Source of the DNA: Bacillus fungorum | Lineage (GTDB): Bacteria > Bacillota > Bacilli > Bacillales > Bacillaceae_G | Direction of reading: 5' to 3' | Assembly (NCBI RefSeq): GCF_002746455.1 | Contig: NZ_NWUW01000006.1 | Location: forward strand, 186,001-250,000 | Length of the DNA: 64,000 nt | Shown: positions 9,699 through 19,494 of the stretch, piece by piece | How the letters are laid out: every line of letters begins with the position of its first letter | Position numbering within the stretch: the stretch's first letter is position 1 | Translations under genes and position numbers: made by a program | Notes under the pieces: generated by a model | Database searches by the model: none | What the model saw: only the letters and a program-made list of their open reading frames with translations | Told to the model about the DNA's origin: nothing

Positions 9699-10115
9699 TT
9701 AGCGTACATTTAATGTAACTTCAATATTTCCTCGTGTTGCTTTAGAGTAAGGACATACACCGTGAGCGGCTTCTACAAGTTCTTGTGCTTCGCTATGTGA
9801 AACGCCGGCGACATGTACATCAAGTACAGCAGATAGGCCGAAACCACCATCTGTATCTTTTCCGATAGAAACGTGAGCAGTTACTTCTGTACTTTCTACT
9901 TTCACACGTTTTGTGCGAATGACAAGTTGTAATGCACTATCAAAACAAGCGGCATAACCAGCAGCAAATAGTTGCTCTGGATTTGTTGCCTCTCCGCCTG
10001 CACCACCTAGTACTTTCGGCATTTTTACATCAAGATTTAATATGCCATCATCTGAAACTACTTTTCCGTTTCTTCCACCTGTAGCAGTTACTGAAGCAGT
10101 ATATAATTTATCCAT
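9699..10115 (-). CDS. ohrA: OhrA, organic hydroperoxide reductase
   Basis: Ohr proteins reduce organic and fatty-acid peroxides with a thiol pair, using lipoyl donors. The 138-aa sequence has the full Ohr active site: Arg15, Glu47, Cys57 (AACFDS) and Cys121 (HGVCPYS). It starts 2 nt after the ohrR stop with an RBS (GGGG) inside the end of ohrR, so the two form an operon in the order ohrR-ohrA. In B. subtilis the homologous genes are adjacent but separately transcribed. Confidence 0.95.
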   Translation of the reverse strand: MDKLYTASVTATGGRNGKVVSDDGILNLDVKMPKVLGGAGGEATNPEQLFAAGYAACFDSALQLVIRTKRVKVESTEVTAHVSIGKDTDGGFGLSAVLDVHVAGVSHSEAQELVEAAHGVCPYSKATRGNIEVTLNVR

Positions 10116-10117
10116 GT

Positions 10118-10570
10118 TTATTCCCCTTTTCCATCATTAATTGTTTTCATTGTTTCAATTAGTTTATTTAACTGAATTAATAAAGAACGATATTCTTGTT
10201 CTGTAATTCCTAAATTTGTTGCCATCGTTGTCGGCAATGAACAAGCCTTTTCTTTTAAGTTTTTACCTTTTTCTGTTAATTCAATACAAACTTTGCGCTC
10301 GTCTTCTTTGGAACGAACGCGTTTTACAAGTTGTAATGATTCCATTCGTTTTAACATAGGCGTTAACGTACCGGAATCTAAAAATAGACGTTCTCCAATT
10401 TCTTTTACTGTTAGTCCATCTTGCTCCCATAGTACGAGTAAAGTAATGTACTGGGGATACGTAATACCCATCTCTTCTAAATATGGTCGATAAAAGCGGG
10501 TAACTTCTTTAGAACAAGCGTAAATTGAAAAACAAAGTTGGTTATCTAGATGTAAAGAATTCTCTGTCAT
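10118..10570 (-). CDS. ohrR: OhrR, MarR-family organic peroxide sensor
   Basis: OhrR represses ohr genes until a single reactive cysteine is oxidised. The 150-aa protein is an all-helical MarR winged helix. Cys13 in NQLCFSIYA matches the sensing Cys15 of B. subtilis OhrR, and the recognition region GTLTPMLKRMESLQLV is clear. The ATG follows AAGGAG by 6 nt. A near-consensus sigma-A promoter and two palindromes upstream fit autoregulation. Confidence 0.94.
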   Translation of the reverse strand: MTENSLHLDNQLCFSIYACSKEVTRFYRPYLEEMGITYPQYITLLVLWEQDGLTVKEIGERLFLDSGTLTPMLKRMESLQLVKRVRSKEDERKVCIELTEKGKNLKEKACSLPTTMATNLGITEQEYRSLLIQLNKLIETMKTINDGKGE

Positions 10571-10592
10571 ACATAACTCCTTTCTAATTTAG

Positions 10593-10660
10593 TTGCGCGC
10601 AATTTAATTTTGTAAAATTAATATAACGAAAAAGAAATACAATGTCAAATACATTGTATT
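10593..10660 (-). promoter_or_regulatory. ohrR-ohrA promoter with candidate OhrR operators
   Basis: On the minus strand TTGACA (10648-10643) and TATATT (10625-10620) are 17 nt apart. A perfect inverted repeat, AATACAATGT (10636-10645) and ACATTGTATT (10651-10660), covers the -35; its TACAAT/ATTGTA half-sites resemble those of the known B. subtilis OhrR operator. A second palindrome, TTGCGCGCAA (10593-10602), lies just downstream of the expected start. The promoter and repeats are seen; OhrR binding is inferred. Confidence 0.7.
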
Positions 10661-10812
10661 GAGAAAGTGTTTGCTACATTTTGGAATAACCATACATATT
10701 TTTCTTCATGATGAAAGAAGATAGGAAAGATGATGTTATAATTCATATGGAATAGTTTCCATCACTTGATTATGAGGACTTTTTTTGGTAACGTACAAAT
10801 AGAGTTATTAAT

Positions 10813-10827
10813 TTATAATCATTATAA
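10813..10827 (+). promoter_or_regulatory. Perfect Per box upstream of the hem operon
   Basis: TTATAATCATTATAA matches the PerR consensus TTATAATnATTATAA at every position. PerR is known to control hemA in B. subtilis. The TATAAT inside the left half could be a -10, but I see no good -35 at the right distance, so the exact promoter is unresolved. The rest of the ohrR-hemA gap (10661-10986) shows only AT-rich sequence and a short TGGAAA/TTTCCA repeat. Confidence 0.8.
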
Positions 10828-10986
10828 AGTAGGGAGTTTTTATTCGTTTTACTGAATCTCCTTTATTGCATACGGAGAATAAATAAAAAAATAATCGGTT
10901 GTTCACACGATTGTCAGATTCATAAGAGGAAAGTTGTATTATGATAGTAGATAAAGTGATAAAACGGGTGAAGGGGGACATGCTGC

Positions 10987-12321
10987 GTGCATATTCTTGT
11001 TGTTAGTGTAAATTATCGAACAGCCCCTGTAGAATTTCGTGAGAAACTCACATTTCAGGCAGCAGAGCTAGAGCAAGCGATGACGACATTACAAAATCAA
11101 AAGAGCGTGTTAGAGAATGTCATTGTATCAACTTGTAATCGCACTGAGATTTACGCTGTTGTCGATCAATTACACACGGGACGGTATTATATTAAGAAAT
11201 TTTTAGCTGATTGGTTTCAGCTTGAAATAGAAGAAGTCGCACCATATTTAACTATTTTTGAACAAGATGGTGCAATAGATCATTTATTCCGCGTAACGTG
11301 CGGTTTAGATTCTATGGTAGTTGGAGAGACGCAAATTTTAGGTCAAATAAAAGATAGCTTTTTAGAAGCGCAACAAGTAAAAGCAACAGGCACAATTTTT
11401 AATGAGTTGTTTAAGCAAGTTATTACATTAGCGAAACGTGCTCACTCAGAAACGACAATTGGTGAAAGTGCGATGTCTGTTAGTTATGCAGCTGTTGAGC
11501 TTGGAAAGAAAATATTCGGCGAGTTAACAGATTGTCATGTACTTATTCTTGGTGCTGGTAAAATGGGTGAACTTGCACTGCAAAACTTATATGGAAGCGG
11601 TGCTCGTAAAGTAACAGTTATGAATAGGACGCTTTCAAAAGCAGAAGTAATGGCTGAGAAATATATGGGACATGCAAAACCTTTAAGTGAATTACAATGT
11701 GCATTATTAGAAGCTGATATTTTAATTAGTTCAACTGGTGCATCGGATTATGTCATTACGAAAGAAATGATGACAAAGGTAGAGAAAATGCGCTCTGGCC
11801 GTCCTTTATTTATGGTTGATATTGCAGTGCCACGTGATATTGATCCAGCGATTGATGAGCTAGAAGGTTCTTTCTTATATGATATTGATGATTTGCAAGG
11901 AGTAGTGGAAGCGAACCGTGCCGAACGTTTGAAAGAAGCAGAGAAAATTCAATTTATGATTGAAGAGGAAATTGTTTTATTTAAAACGTGGTTAAGTACA
12001 CTTGGTGTCGTTCCGTTAATATCAGCTCTTCGTGATAAAGCACTTGCTATTCAAAGTGAAACGATGGAAAGCTTGGAACGAAAAATACCAAACCTTAGTG
12101 ATCGTGAGAGAAAAGTAATTAGTAAGCATACGAAAAGTATTATTAATCAATTATTAAAAGACCCAATTTTAGTAGCGAAAGAAATAGCTGCTGAAGAGGG
12201 AGCAGACGAAAAATTAGCGTTATTTGCAAAGATTTTCGATTTAGAAATGGAAGACGTAGAGAGTCGTGCGGAAGAAGTAGAACATAAAAGAGTGTGGACA
12301 CCATCCGTTCCATCTTTATAA
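10987..12321 (+). CDS. hemA: HemA, glutamyl-tRNA reductase
   Basis: HemA reduces glutamyl-tRNA to glutamate-1-semialdehyde with NADPH, the committed step of heme synthesis. The catalytic Cys50 lies in STCNRTE, the NADPH-binding GAGKMGELA is near residue 190, and the C-terminal dimerisation helices follow (444 aa). The start is GTG at 10987, 9 nt after AAGGGGG. An out-of-frame ATG at 10980 opens an 8-codon frame across it. First gene of hemAXCDBL. The perfect Per box about 160 nt upstream suggests peroxide and metal control of the operon. Confidence 0.96.
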   Translation: MHILVVSVNYRTAPVEFREKLTFQAAELEQAMTTLQNQKSVLENVIVSTCNRTEIYAVVDQLHTGRYYIKKFLADWFQLEIEEVAPYLTIFEQDGAIDHLFRVTCGLDSMVVGETQILGQIKDSFLEAQQVKATGTIFNELFKQVITLAKRAHSETTIGESAMSVSYAAVELGKKIFGELTDCHVLILGAGKMGELALQNLYGSGARKVTVMNRTLSKAEVMAEKYMGHAKPLSELQCALLEADILISSTGASDYVITKEMMTKVEKMRSGRPLFMVDIAVPRDIDPAIDELEGSFLYDIDDLQGVVEANRAERLKEAEKIQFMIEEEIVLFKTWLSTLGVVPLISALRDKALAIQSETMESLERKIPNLSDRERKVISKHTKSIINQLLKDPILVAKEIAAEEGADEKLALFAKIFDLEMEDVESRAEEVEHKRVWTPSVPSL

Positions 12322-12338
12322 TTTGGAAGGATGATCGG

Positions 12339-13172
12339 ATGAGTTTTTTAAATAACAGTATTATTTATCATATTGCAATTATTTTATATGCTTGTAGCAT
12401 TAGTTTATATTTTATAGATTATTTCCAAAGTAACCGAAAGGCGAACCGATTTGCTTTTTGGTTACTTTCGATTGTATGGGTTCTACATTCTGTTTTTATG
12501 TTGCTTAGAGCTACAGATTCAGAAACGAACCCAATTTTAACTTTATTATCGGGGATTTATTTTTATGTTTGGCTATTGATTACGATGTCATTAGTCATTA
12601 ATCGATTTATGAGAATTGACTTTTTAGTCTTTTTTACAAATGTTGTCGCATTTGGCGTAAGCGCTTTTTCTATTTTTACACCGCTCGGAAAGATGTCGCC
12701 GGTACTTGCAGAGCAATTGGTTTCAGAACTTGTATATGTACATGTCGGTATGGCTATTATTTCTTATGCAACATTCACTGTATCGTTCATTTTTTCTATT
12801 ATGTATTTATTGCAATATCGCCTATTAAAAAAGAAAAAATGGAATGCGAGATTAAGAAGATTAGGGAATTTACCGAAGCTAGAATCGATGTCTTACGGAT
12901 TAAATTTATTTTCTGTTCCATTTTTCTTACTAGCTATTTTATTAGGATGCATATGGGGATATACAAAATTGGACAATTTCCATTGGTATGATACAAAAGT
13001 AATTGGGTCTTTTGTTGTACTATTTGTATATTGTGCTGGCCTATATTTAAGAGCGGCAGATGTGTTGCAAGGGAAGAAAATAGTGCAGTGGAACATTGGG
13101 GCATTTCTCGTAATGCTAATTAATATTTTTCTATTAAGCAGTTTATCCAACTTCCACTTTTGGTATTTATAA
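12339..13172 (+). CDS. hemX: HemX, membrane protein of the hem operon
   Basis: The 277-aa protein has about eight hydrophobic segments and belongs to the CcsA/CcmC-like cytochrome c assembly superfamily (WGY motif near residue 205). In B. subtilis HemX lowers HemA abundance, a known family role not visible from sequence. The frame is open from 12294, inside hemA, but the ATG at 12339 follows GGAAGGATGATCGG and matches the B. subtilis length of about 276 aa. Confidence 0.92.
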   Translation: MSFLNNSIIYHIAIILYACSISLYFIDYFQSNRKANRFAFWLLSIVWVLHSVFMLLRATDSETNPILTLLSGIYFYVWLLITMSLVINRFMRIDFLVFFTNVVAFGVSAFSIFTPLGKMSPVLAEQLVSELVYVHVGMAIISYATFTVSFIFSIMYLLQYRLLKKKKWNARLRRLGNLPKLESMSYGLNLFSVPFFLLAILLGCIWGYTKLDNFHWYDTKVIGSFVVLFVYCAGLYLRAADVLQGKKIVQWNIGAFLVMLINIFLLSSLSNFHFWYL

Positions 13173-13187
13173 TGAGGAGAGAAAATT

Positions 13188-14117
13188 ATGCGCAAAATTA
13201 TTGTAGGGTCACGAAAGAGTAAATTAGCATTAACGCAAACGAACTGGTTTATTAATCAGTTAAAAGCGCTAGGTTTACCATATGAATTTGAAGTGAAAGA
13301 AATCGTCACAAAAGGTGATGTTATTTTAGATGTTACTCTTTCAAAAGTAGGCGGAAAAGGTTTGTTTGTGAAAGAGATTGAACATGCGTTACTTACGAAA
13401 GAAATTGATATGGCTGTACATAGTATGAAAGATATGCCGGCCGTACTTCCAGAAGGATTAATGATTGGCTGTACACCGAAGCGTGTTGACCCTCGTGATG
13501 CTTTTATCTCAAAAAACGGAGCATCGTTTAAAGAGTTAGCAGAAGGCGCTATTTTAGGTACGAGTAGTTTAAGACGTAGTGCACAGCTACTCGCTGCGAG
13601 ACCAGATTTACAAGTGAAGTGGATTCGCGGAAATATCGATACACGTTTACGTAAATTAAAAGAAGAAGATTACGATGCAATTATTTTAGCGACAGCTGGA
13701 TTACAAAGAATGGGCTGGGATGATGAAGTTATTACAGAACATTTAGATGAGACGTTATGTGTACCTGCTGTAGGACAAGGCGCATTAGCAATTGAGTGTC
13801 GTGAAGATGATAAGGATTTACTACAGTTGTTAGCTCATATAAATGATGCAGTAACAGAAAGAACAGTGGCAGCGGAGCGAGTATTTCTTCATAAACTTGA
13901 AGGTGGATGCCAAGTTCCAATCGCTGGATATGCAACTCTTACAGAAAACGATGCAATCGAATTAACAGCTCTTGTCGGGTCTATGGACGGTTCTGTTTTA
14001 TTGAAAGAAACAGTAGTAGGAACTGATCCAAAGGAAGTAGGATTAGAGGCTGCGGACCGTTTAATTAAACAAGGCGCAAAAGAACTCATTCTTGCTGCAA
14101 ATAAGGGGCAACAATAA
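13188..14117 (+). CDS. hemC: HemC, hydroxymethylbilane synthase
   Basis: HemC joins four porphobilinogens into the linear tetrapyrrole hydroxymethylbilane. Cys241 in EGGCQVP carries the dipyrromethane cofactor, and Asp82 in HSMKDMP is the catalytic acid. The 309-aa length is standard. The gene starts 15 nt after hemX behind GAGGAGAG and stops 2 nt before hemD. Confidence 0.96.
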   Translation: MRKIIVGSRKSKLALTQTNWFINQLKALGLPYEFEVKEIVTKGDVILDVTLSKVGGKGLFVKEIEHALLTKEIDMAVHSMKDMPAVLPEGLMIGCTPKRVDPRDAFISKNGASFKELAEGAILGTSSLRRSAQLLAARPDLQVKWIRGNIDTRLRKLKEEDYDAIILATAGLQRMGWDDEVITEHLDETLCVPAVGQGALAIECREDDKDLLQLLAHINDAVTERTVAAERVFLHKLEGGCQVPIAGYATLTENDAIELTALVGSMDGSVLLKETVVGTDPKEVGLEAADRLIKQGAKELILAANKGQQ

Positions 14118-14119
14118 AT

Positions 14120-14872
14120 ATGAACGCTCTCGCTGGCAAAACGGTATTGATTACACGTGCCCAGCATCAAGCGAAACAAATGAGTGTAGCGGTGAAAGAA
14201 AAGAGCGGAATTCCATTGGAAATTCCGCTTTTGCGTATGGAAGGTATGTCCCATAGGCAAATTCAACATATAGCAGGACAGCTACATTCGTATGACTGGG
14301 TTATTTTTACGAGTAAAAATGGGGTAGCTTTTTTTCTAGATCGTTTGAGAAAGAAGCTCCCCGTAACGACTAAAATTGCTGCAGTAGGCGTGAAAACAAG
14401 GTTAGAGTTAGAAAAACGAGGCTATGAAGTGGACTTTGTTCCAACTTCATTTGTTGCGGAAGTATTTGCAGAAGAGTTTGTAAAAAGGCTAAGTGGAAAC
14501 GAATGCATTTTATTTCCGAAAGGGAATTTAGCAAGAGATGTAATTCCAGTTGCACTTCGCGGAATGGGTGTTTCTCTAGATGAGATCGTCGTATATGGTA
14601 CGAAAGAAAATGTAGAGAAAAAGCGAGAGCTTATAGAAGCGTTGGAAGTAGGGAAAGTAGACATTATTACATTTACGAGTCCTTCAACTGTTACTAGTTT
14701 TGTTCGTTTACTTGAGGGTACAAACTGGAGAGAATGGACAAAAAAATGTACAATTGCTTGTATAGGGCCTATTACGGAAAAAGAGGCGAGTCTTTATTTT
14801 CCACATATTATTATGCCGAAAGAGTACACTGTAGAAGCATTACTACAATGTGTTTGTGAATCTATAAAATAA
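14120..14872 (+). CDS. hemD: HemD, uroporphyrinogen-III synthase
   Basis: HemD cyclises hydroxymethylbilane with inversion of ring D. The family is poorly conserved; the call rests on the two-lobed pattern (VLITRAQHQAKQM at the start, DWVIFTSKNGV near residue 55, DIITFTSPSTV near 177), the 250-aa size and its place between hemC and hemB. AAGGGGC inside the hemC end serves as RBS for the ATG at 14120. Confidence 0.93.
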   Translation: MNALAGKTVLITRAQHQAKQMSVAVKEKSGIPLEIPLLRMEGMSHRQIQHIAGQLHSYDWVIFTSKNGVAFFLDRLRKKLPVTTKIAAVGVKTRLELEKRGYEVDFVPTSFVAEVFAEEFVKRLSGNECILFPKGNLARDVIPVALRGMGVSLDEIVVYGTKENVEKKRELIEALEVGKVDIITFTSPSTVTSFVRLLEGTNWREWTKKCTIACIGPITEKEASLYFPHIIMPKEYTVEALLQCVCESIK

Positions 14873-14892
14873 AAGAATGGGGATAGAAATCT

Positions 14893-15882
14893 ATGAACTC
14901 TTTACAATTTAATCGTCATCGTCGCTTAAGACAAAGCGGAGGTATGCGTGCGCTTGTGCGTGAAACGTTTTTACATACGGAAGATTTTATTTACCCTATT
15001 TTTGTATTAGAAGGCGAGAATGTTCGTAATGAAGTGCCTTCTATGCCAGGCGTATATCAAATGTCTTTAGATTTATTGCAAGCTGAAATGCAAGAGGTTG
15101 TTGATTTAGGTATTCGTTCTGTTATTGTATTTGGTTTACCTGCTGAAAAAGATGAAGTTGGATCATCAGCATATTGTGATCATGGAATTGTGCAACGTGC
15201 AATTAAGCAAATTAAAGGTGAATTCCCTGAGCTAGTAGTAGTTGCCGATACATGTTTATGTCAATTCACAAGCCATGGTCATTGCGGTGTAATTGAAGAT
15301 GGTATTATTTTAAATGACGAGTCTCTTGCTGTTCTTGCAAAAACAGCTGTAAGCCAAGCGAAAGCAGGAGCGGACATTATTGCACCATCAAATATGATGG
15401 ATGGATTCGTAACAGCAATTCGCCATGCATTAGATGAAAATGGTTTTGGACATGTACCAGTTATGTCGTACGCTGTGAAATATTCATCAGCATTTTACGG
15501 GCCATTCCGTGATGCGGCACACGGTGCACCGCAATTTGGTGATCGCAAAACATATCAAATGGACCCAGCAAACCGCATGGAAGCATTCCGTGAAGCGGAG
15601 TCAGATGTAATGGAAGGGGCAGATTTCTTAATTGTAAAGCCAGCTCTTTCTTACCTAGATATCGTTCGTGATGTGAAAAATAATTTTAATTTACCAGTCG
15701 TTGCTTATAACGTAAGCGGTGAATATTCAATGATTAAAGCAGCAGCGCAAAATGGTTGGATTAATGAAAAAGAAGTTGTACTTGAAAAATTAATTAGTAT
15801 GAAACGTGCAGGAGCAGATTTAATTATTACGTATCATGCGAAAGATGCAGCAAGATGGTTACAAGAAGGAGGCGCTAAATAA
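14893..15882 (+). CDS. hemB: HemB, porphobilinogen synthase
   Basis: HemB condenses two 5-aminolevulinates to porphobilinogen. The Schiff-base lysines are Lys196 (YAVKYSS) and Lys249 (IVKPALS). Cys121, Cys123 and Cys131 form the cysteine triad of zinc-dependent enzymes. Length 329 aa is normal. Its TAA stop overlaps the hemL ATG by one base, indicating translational coupling. Confidence 0.96.
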   Translation: MNSLQFNRHRRLRQSGGMRALVRETFLHTEDFIYPIFVLEGENVRNEVPSMPGVYQMSLDLLQAEMQEVVDLGIRSVIVFGLPAEKDEVGSSAYCDHGIVQRAIKQIKGEFPELVVVADTCLCQFTSHGHCGVIEDGIILNDESLAVLAKTAVSQAKAGADIIAPSNMMDGFVTAIRHALDENGFGHVPVMSYAVKYSSAFYGPFRDAAHGAPQFGDRKTYQMDPANRMEAFREAESDVMEGADFLIVKPALSYLDIVRDVKNNFNLPVVAYNVSGEYSMIKAAAQNGWINEKEVVLEKLISMKRAGADLIITYHAKDAARWLQEGGAK

Positions 15883-17171
15883 TGAAAAAGTTTGATAAGT
15901 CGATTGCGGCGTTTGAAGAGGCTCAAGATTTAATGCCTGGTGGCGTAAATAGCCCGGTTCGTGCCTTTAAGTCTGTCGGTATGAATCCGTTGTTTATGGA
16001 ACGTGGAAAAGGTTCTAAAGTATACGATATCGATGGAAATGAATACATCGATTACGTATTATCATGGGGTCCTTTAATTCATGGTCATGCAAATGATCGT
16101 GTTGTTGAAGCTTTAAAAGCTGTTGCGGAAAGAGGTACAAGCTTCGGTGCCCCAACGGAAATTGAAAATAAATTAGCAAAACTTGTTATTGAGCGTGTAC
16201 CATCAATTGAAATTGTACGCATGGTTAACTCTGGAACAGAAGCAACAATGAGTGCGCTACGTTTAGCTCGTGGTTATACAGGCCGTAACAAAATTTTGAA
16301 ATTTATCGGTTGTTATCACGGTCATGGTGACTCGTTATTAATTAAAGCGGGTTCTGGTGTAGCAACGCTAGGTTTACCAGATAGCCCTGGTGTACCAGAA
16401 GGTGTAGCGAAAAATACGATTACAGTAGCGTATAACGATTTAGAAAGTGTGAAATACGCTTTCGAACAATTCGGTGATGATATTGCTTGTGTCATTGTAG
16501 AACCAGTAGCAGGGAATATGGGTGTTGTTCCTCCGCAACCAGGATTTTTAGAAGGTCTTCGTGAAGTAACAGAGCAAAATGGTGCATTGCTTATTTTTGA
16601 TGAAGTAATGACAGGATTCCGAGTTGCTTACAATTGTGGACAAGGTTATTACGGTGTAACACCTGATTTAACTTGTTTAGGTAAAGTAATCGGTGGTGGA
16701 TTACCGGTAGGAGCATACGGTGGTAAAGCAGAAATTATGCGCCAAGTTGCACCGAGCGGACCGATTTACCAGGCAGGTACTTTATCAGGTAACCCACTTG
16801 CAATGGCAGCAGGCTATGAAACGTTAGTACAGTTAACGCCAGAATCGTATGTAGAATTTGAGCGTAAAGCTGAAATGTTAGAAGCTGGCTTACGTAAAGC
16901 GGCTGAAAAACATGGCATTCCGCATCATATTAACCGTGCGGGTTCTATGATTGGTATCTTCTTTACAGATGAACCAGTTATTAATTACGATGCAGCGAAA
17001 TCTTCAAACTTAGAATTCTTTGCGGTTTACTATCGTGAAATGGTAGAACAAGGTGTATTCTTACCGCCATCTCAATTCGAAGGTTTATTCTTATCGACAG
17101 CACATAGTGATGCAGATATTGAGGCGACAATTGCAGCGGCTGAGATTGCAATGTCAAAATTAAAAGCTTAA
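15882..17171 (+). CDS. hemL: HemL, glutamate-1-semialdehyde aminotransferase
   Basis: HemL converts glutamate-1-semialdehyde, the HemA product, to 5-aminolevulinate. It is a fold-type I PLP enzyme; Lys268 in CLGKVIGGG is the cofactor lysine and VNSGTEA near 115-121 binds phosphate. Length is 429 aa. It is the last gene of the operon, closed by the terminator at 17182. B. cereus-group genomes usually carry a second paralogue elsewhere, so this is hemL1 in that usage. Confidence 0.95.
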   Translation: MKKFDKSIAAFEEAQDLMPGGVNSPVRAFKSVGMNPLFMERGKGSKVYDIDGNEYIDYVLSWGPLIHGHANDRVVEALKAVAERGTSFGAPTEIENKLAKLVIERVPSIEIVRMVNSGTEATMSALRLARGYTGRNKILKFIGCYHGHGDSLLIKAGSGVATLGLPDSPGVPEGVAKNTITVAYNDLESVKYAFEQFGDDIACVIVEPVAGNMGVVPPQPGFLEGLREVTEQNGALLIFDEVMTGFRVAYNCGQGYYGVTPDLTCLGKVIGGGLPVGAYGGKAEIMRQVAPSGPIYQAGTLSGNPLAMAAGYETLVQLTPESYVEFERKAEMLEAGLRKAAEKHGIPHHINRAGSMIGIFFTDEPVINYDAAKSSNLEFFAVYYREMVEQGVFLPPSQFEGLFLSTAHSDADIEATIAAAEIAMSKLKA

Positions 17172-17181
17172 TTGAATAAAG

Positions 17182-17215
17182 AAAATCGCTCTCCATAAGG
17201 GGAGTGATTTTTTTT
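17182..17215 (+). terminator. Terminator of the hem operon
   Basis: AAATCGCTCTCC pairs with GGGGAGTGATTT through wobble pairs, followed by a long T run. Confidence 0.85.
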
Positions 17216-17242
17216 ATTCATAAAGTCAGCTTTCCATACATA
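17216..17242 (+). promoter_or_regulatory. Possible sigma-E promoter for spoVID
   Basis: CATACATA at 17235-17242 matches the sigma-E -10 consensus. The expected -35 position, 16 nt upstream, reads ATT in place of ATA, so the match is partial. spoVID is known to be sigma-E dependent in B. subtilis. Confidence 0.45.
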
Positions 17243-17280
17243 AATCTGTAATGACATATAGTTTGGGAGGGGGAAAAGAA

Positions 17281-18258
17281 GTGGCAACAGATCATTCATT
17301 ACGTTTTTCATTAAAAGAATCTGTTTGGTTCCAAAAAGGACAGGAAGTCGAAGAACTTTTGTCAATTTCGTTAGATCCAGACGTTGAGATAGAAGAGCTT
17401 GATCATGAAGTTATCGTGAGAGGGCAATTAGATTTAACGGGAGAGTATGTTGCACGGCAAGATGATTCAGCTTATTCATTAAGAGATCTATCGCCAGCGA
17501 AGTCAATTGATTATGTAGAAACAAGAGAAGATGGGGTTAATGAACTTGTTCATTCCTTTCCGCTTGAAATATCAATCCCAAGAAACCGTGTGAAGGTAAT
17601 TGAAGAACTATATGTATCTATCGAGGAATTTGATTATGAACTAAAGGAAAATGGTTGCTTACAATTATTAGCGGATATATCTATTACAGGTTTATGTGAT
17701 GAAGAAAGAATTGAGGATGAAGAGGAAGAAACGGCGTATGCTGAGTTAGAAGTTGATTCAGTGCAAGAGGATGAAAATAGACCAACGCCGTACTTAGAAG
17801 AACCGGCCTATAAGGAATCAGATGAGTGGGAAGATTACGCATTTGAACCGTTCCAACTAGAAGAAAGAAAAGAGCAGGAAGTAGAAGAAGAGGGAATAGA
17901 AGAACATGAATTTGTAGCGCGTGAAGAGGAGAAAGAAACAACGCCGCAATTTGAATTGTTCGGACGAAAAGATTTCAAGAAAGAAAAAGCGAAAAAACAA
18001 GAAGAGCAAGAAGAGGAAACGTATTCACAGCGAGATGAAAATGCACTTTATTTAACGAAATTATTTACGAAAGAACCGGAAGAAGAATTTACAAAGTTAA
18101 GAATGTATTTCGTGCAAGAAGGAGATACAATCGAATCTGTTGCAGATCGTTATGAAACGTCTGTACAAAACTTATACCGTGTTAATCAAACAGAAGATAT
18201 ATATTTAACTACAGGGCAAATTATTTATATCCCCGTTTCAAGAACAAAAGCGAAATAA
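17281..18258 (+). CDS. spoVID: SpoVID, spore-coat encasement protein with LysM
   Basis: SpoVID recruits coat proteins around the forespore in the mother cell. The 325-aa protein has an N-terminal conserved domain (residues about 5-150), a very acidic low-complexity middle (glutamate runs, about 150-250), and a C-terminal LysM (YFVQEGDTIESVADRY to IIYIPV). It is shorter than the 575-aa B. subtilis protein, mostly in the acidic spacer. The start is GTG 17281, 7 nt after GGGAGGGGG; the ATG at 17251 lacks an RBS. Position between hemL and ysxE matches B. subtilis. Confidence 0.88.
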   Translation: MATDHSLRFSLKESVWFQKGQEVEELLSISLDPDVEIEELDHEVIVRGQLDLTGEYVARQDDSAYSLRDLSPAKSIDYVETREDGVNELVHSFPLEISIPRNRVKVIEELYVSIEEFDYELKENGCLQLLADISITGLCDEERIEDEEEETAYAELEVDSVQEDENRPTPYLEEPAYKESDEWEDYAFEPFQLEERKEQEVEEEGIEEHEFVAREEEKETTPQFELFGRKDFKKEKAKKQEEQEEETYSQRDENALYLTKLFTKEPEEEFTKLRMYFVQEGDTIESVADRYETSVQNLYRVNQTEDIYLTTGQIIYIPVSRTKAK

Positions 18259-18286
18259 GTGAGTGTTTTCACTCACTTATTTTTCT
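18256..18286 (+). terminator. Terminator after spoVID
   Basis: AAGTGAGT and ACTCACTT form a perfect stem that starts at the spoVID stop codon, followed by ATTTTT. Confidence 0.8.
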
Positions 18287-18320
18287 AAAGGCTATGTTTT
18301 GAATAGAAAGGGTTATTCGT

Positions 18321-19346
18321 ATGGATATGGAATTACGAAATCGCTATGAACCCATTGTAAGGCAATATAGATTGGATACGCAGCATATGGAAGAGCACGG
18401 AAGTGTAACGAAAATTTATACGAATCAAGGCCCATATGCGCTTAAGAAAATAGAAGGTAGAAAGTTAGAGCGGAATAACTTTCTGCATCATATTCAATAT
18501 TTAAAGGAGAAAGGTTTTTCGAATTATGTACCTATATACCATGCGACAGATGGAAATTATATTTTAAGTGACGGGACGTATAATTATTATTTAATGCCTT
18601 GGTTAGAACGTGCGGAAGGGAACGGCGAGGATAATGATCAATACCATAAAATGTTTCAAACTCTCGGAACGTTGCATCAAAAAACAGTAAAAGAAGAAAC
18701 GTATACAGAAGAGGATCTAGAAAAACATTATACAAATATATCCGATCGCTGGGAGAATGATGGCGAGATGCTAGAAGAGTTTCTTGTAGAATCTGAAGCG
18801 AAGTGGTATATGTCACCATTTGAATTACAATATTGTACGTATTATCATCATGTAATGAGGGCACGTGAGTTTGCAACGAAGCAATTAAATGAGTGGAACG
18901 ATGCGATGAAAGAAAAAGAAAAAACACGTATTACTTTTGTACATGGTAACGTGTCACTGAATCATTTTTTATTTGACTATGAGCGGAATGGCTATTTTAT
19001 TAGTTTAGAAAAATCGAAGTTTGCAACACCTGTGCAAGATATTGTAGGGTTTTATTCTCGGTCATTAAACACATATCCAATTGCGCGAAGTGATCGGTTT
19101 GAATGGTATCAAATGTACCAAAAAAATTTCCCGTTTACGAAAGAAGAGCAACTACTCATGTTTGCGTATATGACGTATCCATCGCAATTCATTCGGCAAA
19201 TCCAGTCTTATAAGAAAAGAAGAGAGCGTCGTAATGAGGAAAATGAACTTCTCGGGGTAAAGAGCTTACAACAATCGCATTGGCTCGTTAGCAATATAGA
19301 ATATTTCCTGTCGCAATTACAAGCTGCCCAGCAAGGGAACGGATAA
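18321..19346 (+). CDS. ysxE: YsxE, CotS-family spore coat protein with kinase-like fold
   Basis: The 341-aa protein has the CotS/aminoglycoside-phosphotransferase fold. Lys42-43 follow a short beta region, and HGNVSLNHFLFD at 208-219 occupies the catalytic loop. The usual catalytic Asp of HGDxxxxN is Asn210 here, and the metal-binding IDW/DFG-like position reads SLEK (228-231), so phosphotransfer looks unlikely. In B. subtilis YsxE is a coat protein encoded next to spoVID. The TAA stop lies inside the flanking repeat of the adjoining bcr1 element. Confidence 0.85.
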   Translation: MDMELRNRYEPIVRQYRLDTQHMEEHGSVTKIYTNQGPYALKKIEGRKLERNNFLHHIQYLKEKGFSNYVPIYHATDGNYILSDGTYNYYLMPWLERAEGNGEDNDQYHKMFQTLGTLHQKTVKEETYTEEDLEKHYTNISDRWENDGEMLEEFLVESEAKWYMSPFELQYCTYYHHVMRAREFATKQLNEWNDAMKEKEKTRITFVHGNVSLNHFLFDYERNGYFISLEKSKFATPVQDIVGFYSRSLNTYPIARSDRFEWYQMYQKNFPFTKEEQLLMFAYMTYPSQFIRQIQSYKKRRERRNEENELLGVKSLQQSHWLVSNIEYFLSQLQAAQQGNG

Positions 19347-19347
19347 A

Positions 19348-19494
19348 GTGAAACTTTAATCAGTGGGGGGTGTTCATCCACCGCTGATTATTAGCCTTCA
19401 CCAATCGGGCGTTTACGGGCAGTTGATCTCCCGCCTAACTTCTTTGCTTCAGCTGAATTTTGAGGTGGAGGTCTTACTGCCCGCAAATAGCGGG
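19348..19494 (-). repeat. bcr1 repeat copy 1 (reverse orientation)
   Basis: This 147-bp element begins GTGAAACTTTAATCAGTGGG and ends CTGCCCGCAAATAGCGGG. It matches the element at 50789-50931 in inverse orientation. The flanks are ATAAA (19343-19347) and GTAAA (19495-19499), a degenerate target duplication. Family naming (bcr1, a B. cereus-group repeat) is from memory of its ends and TTTAT target preference. It abuts the ysxE stop codon. Confidence 0.8.
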
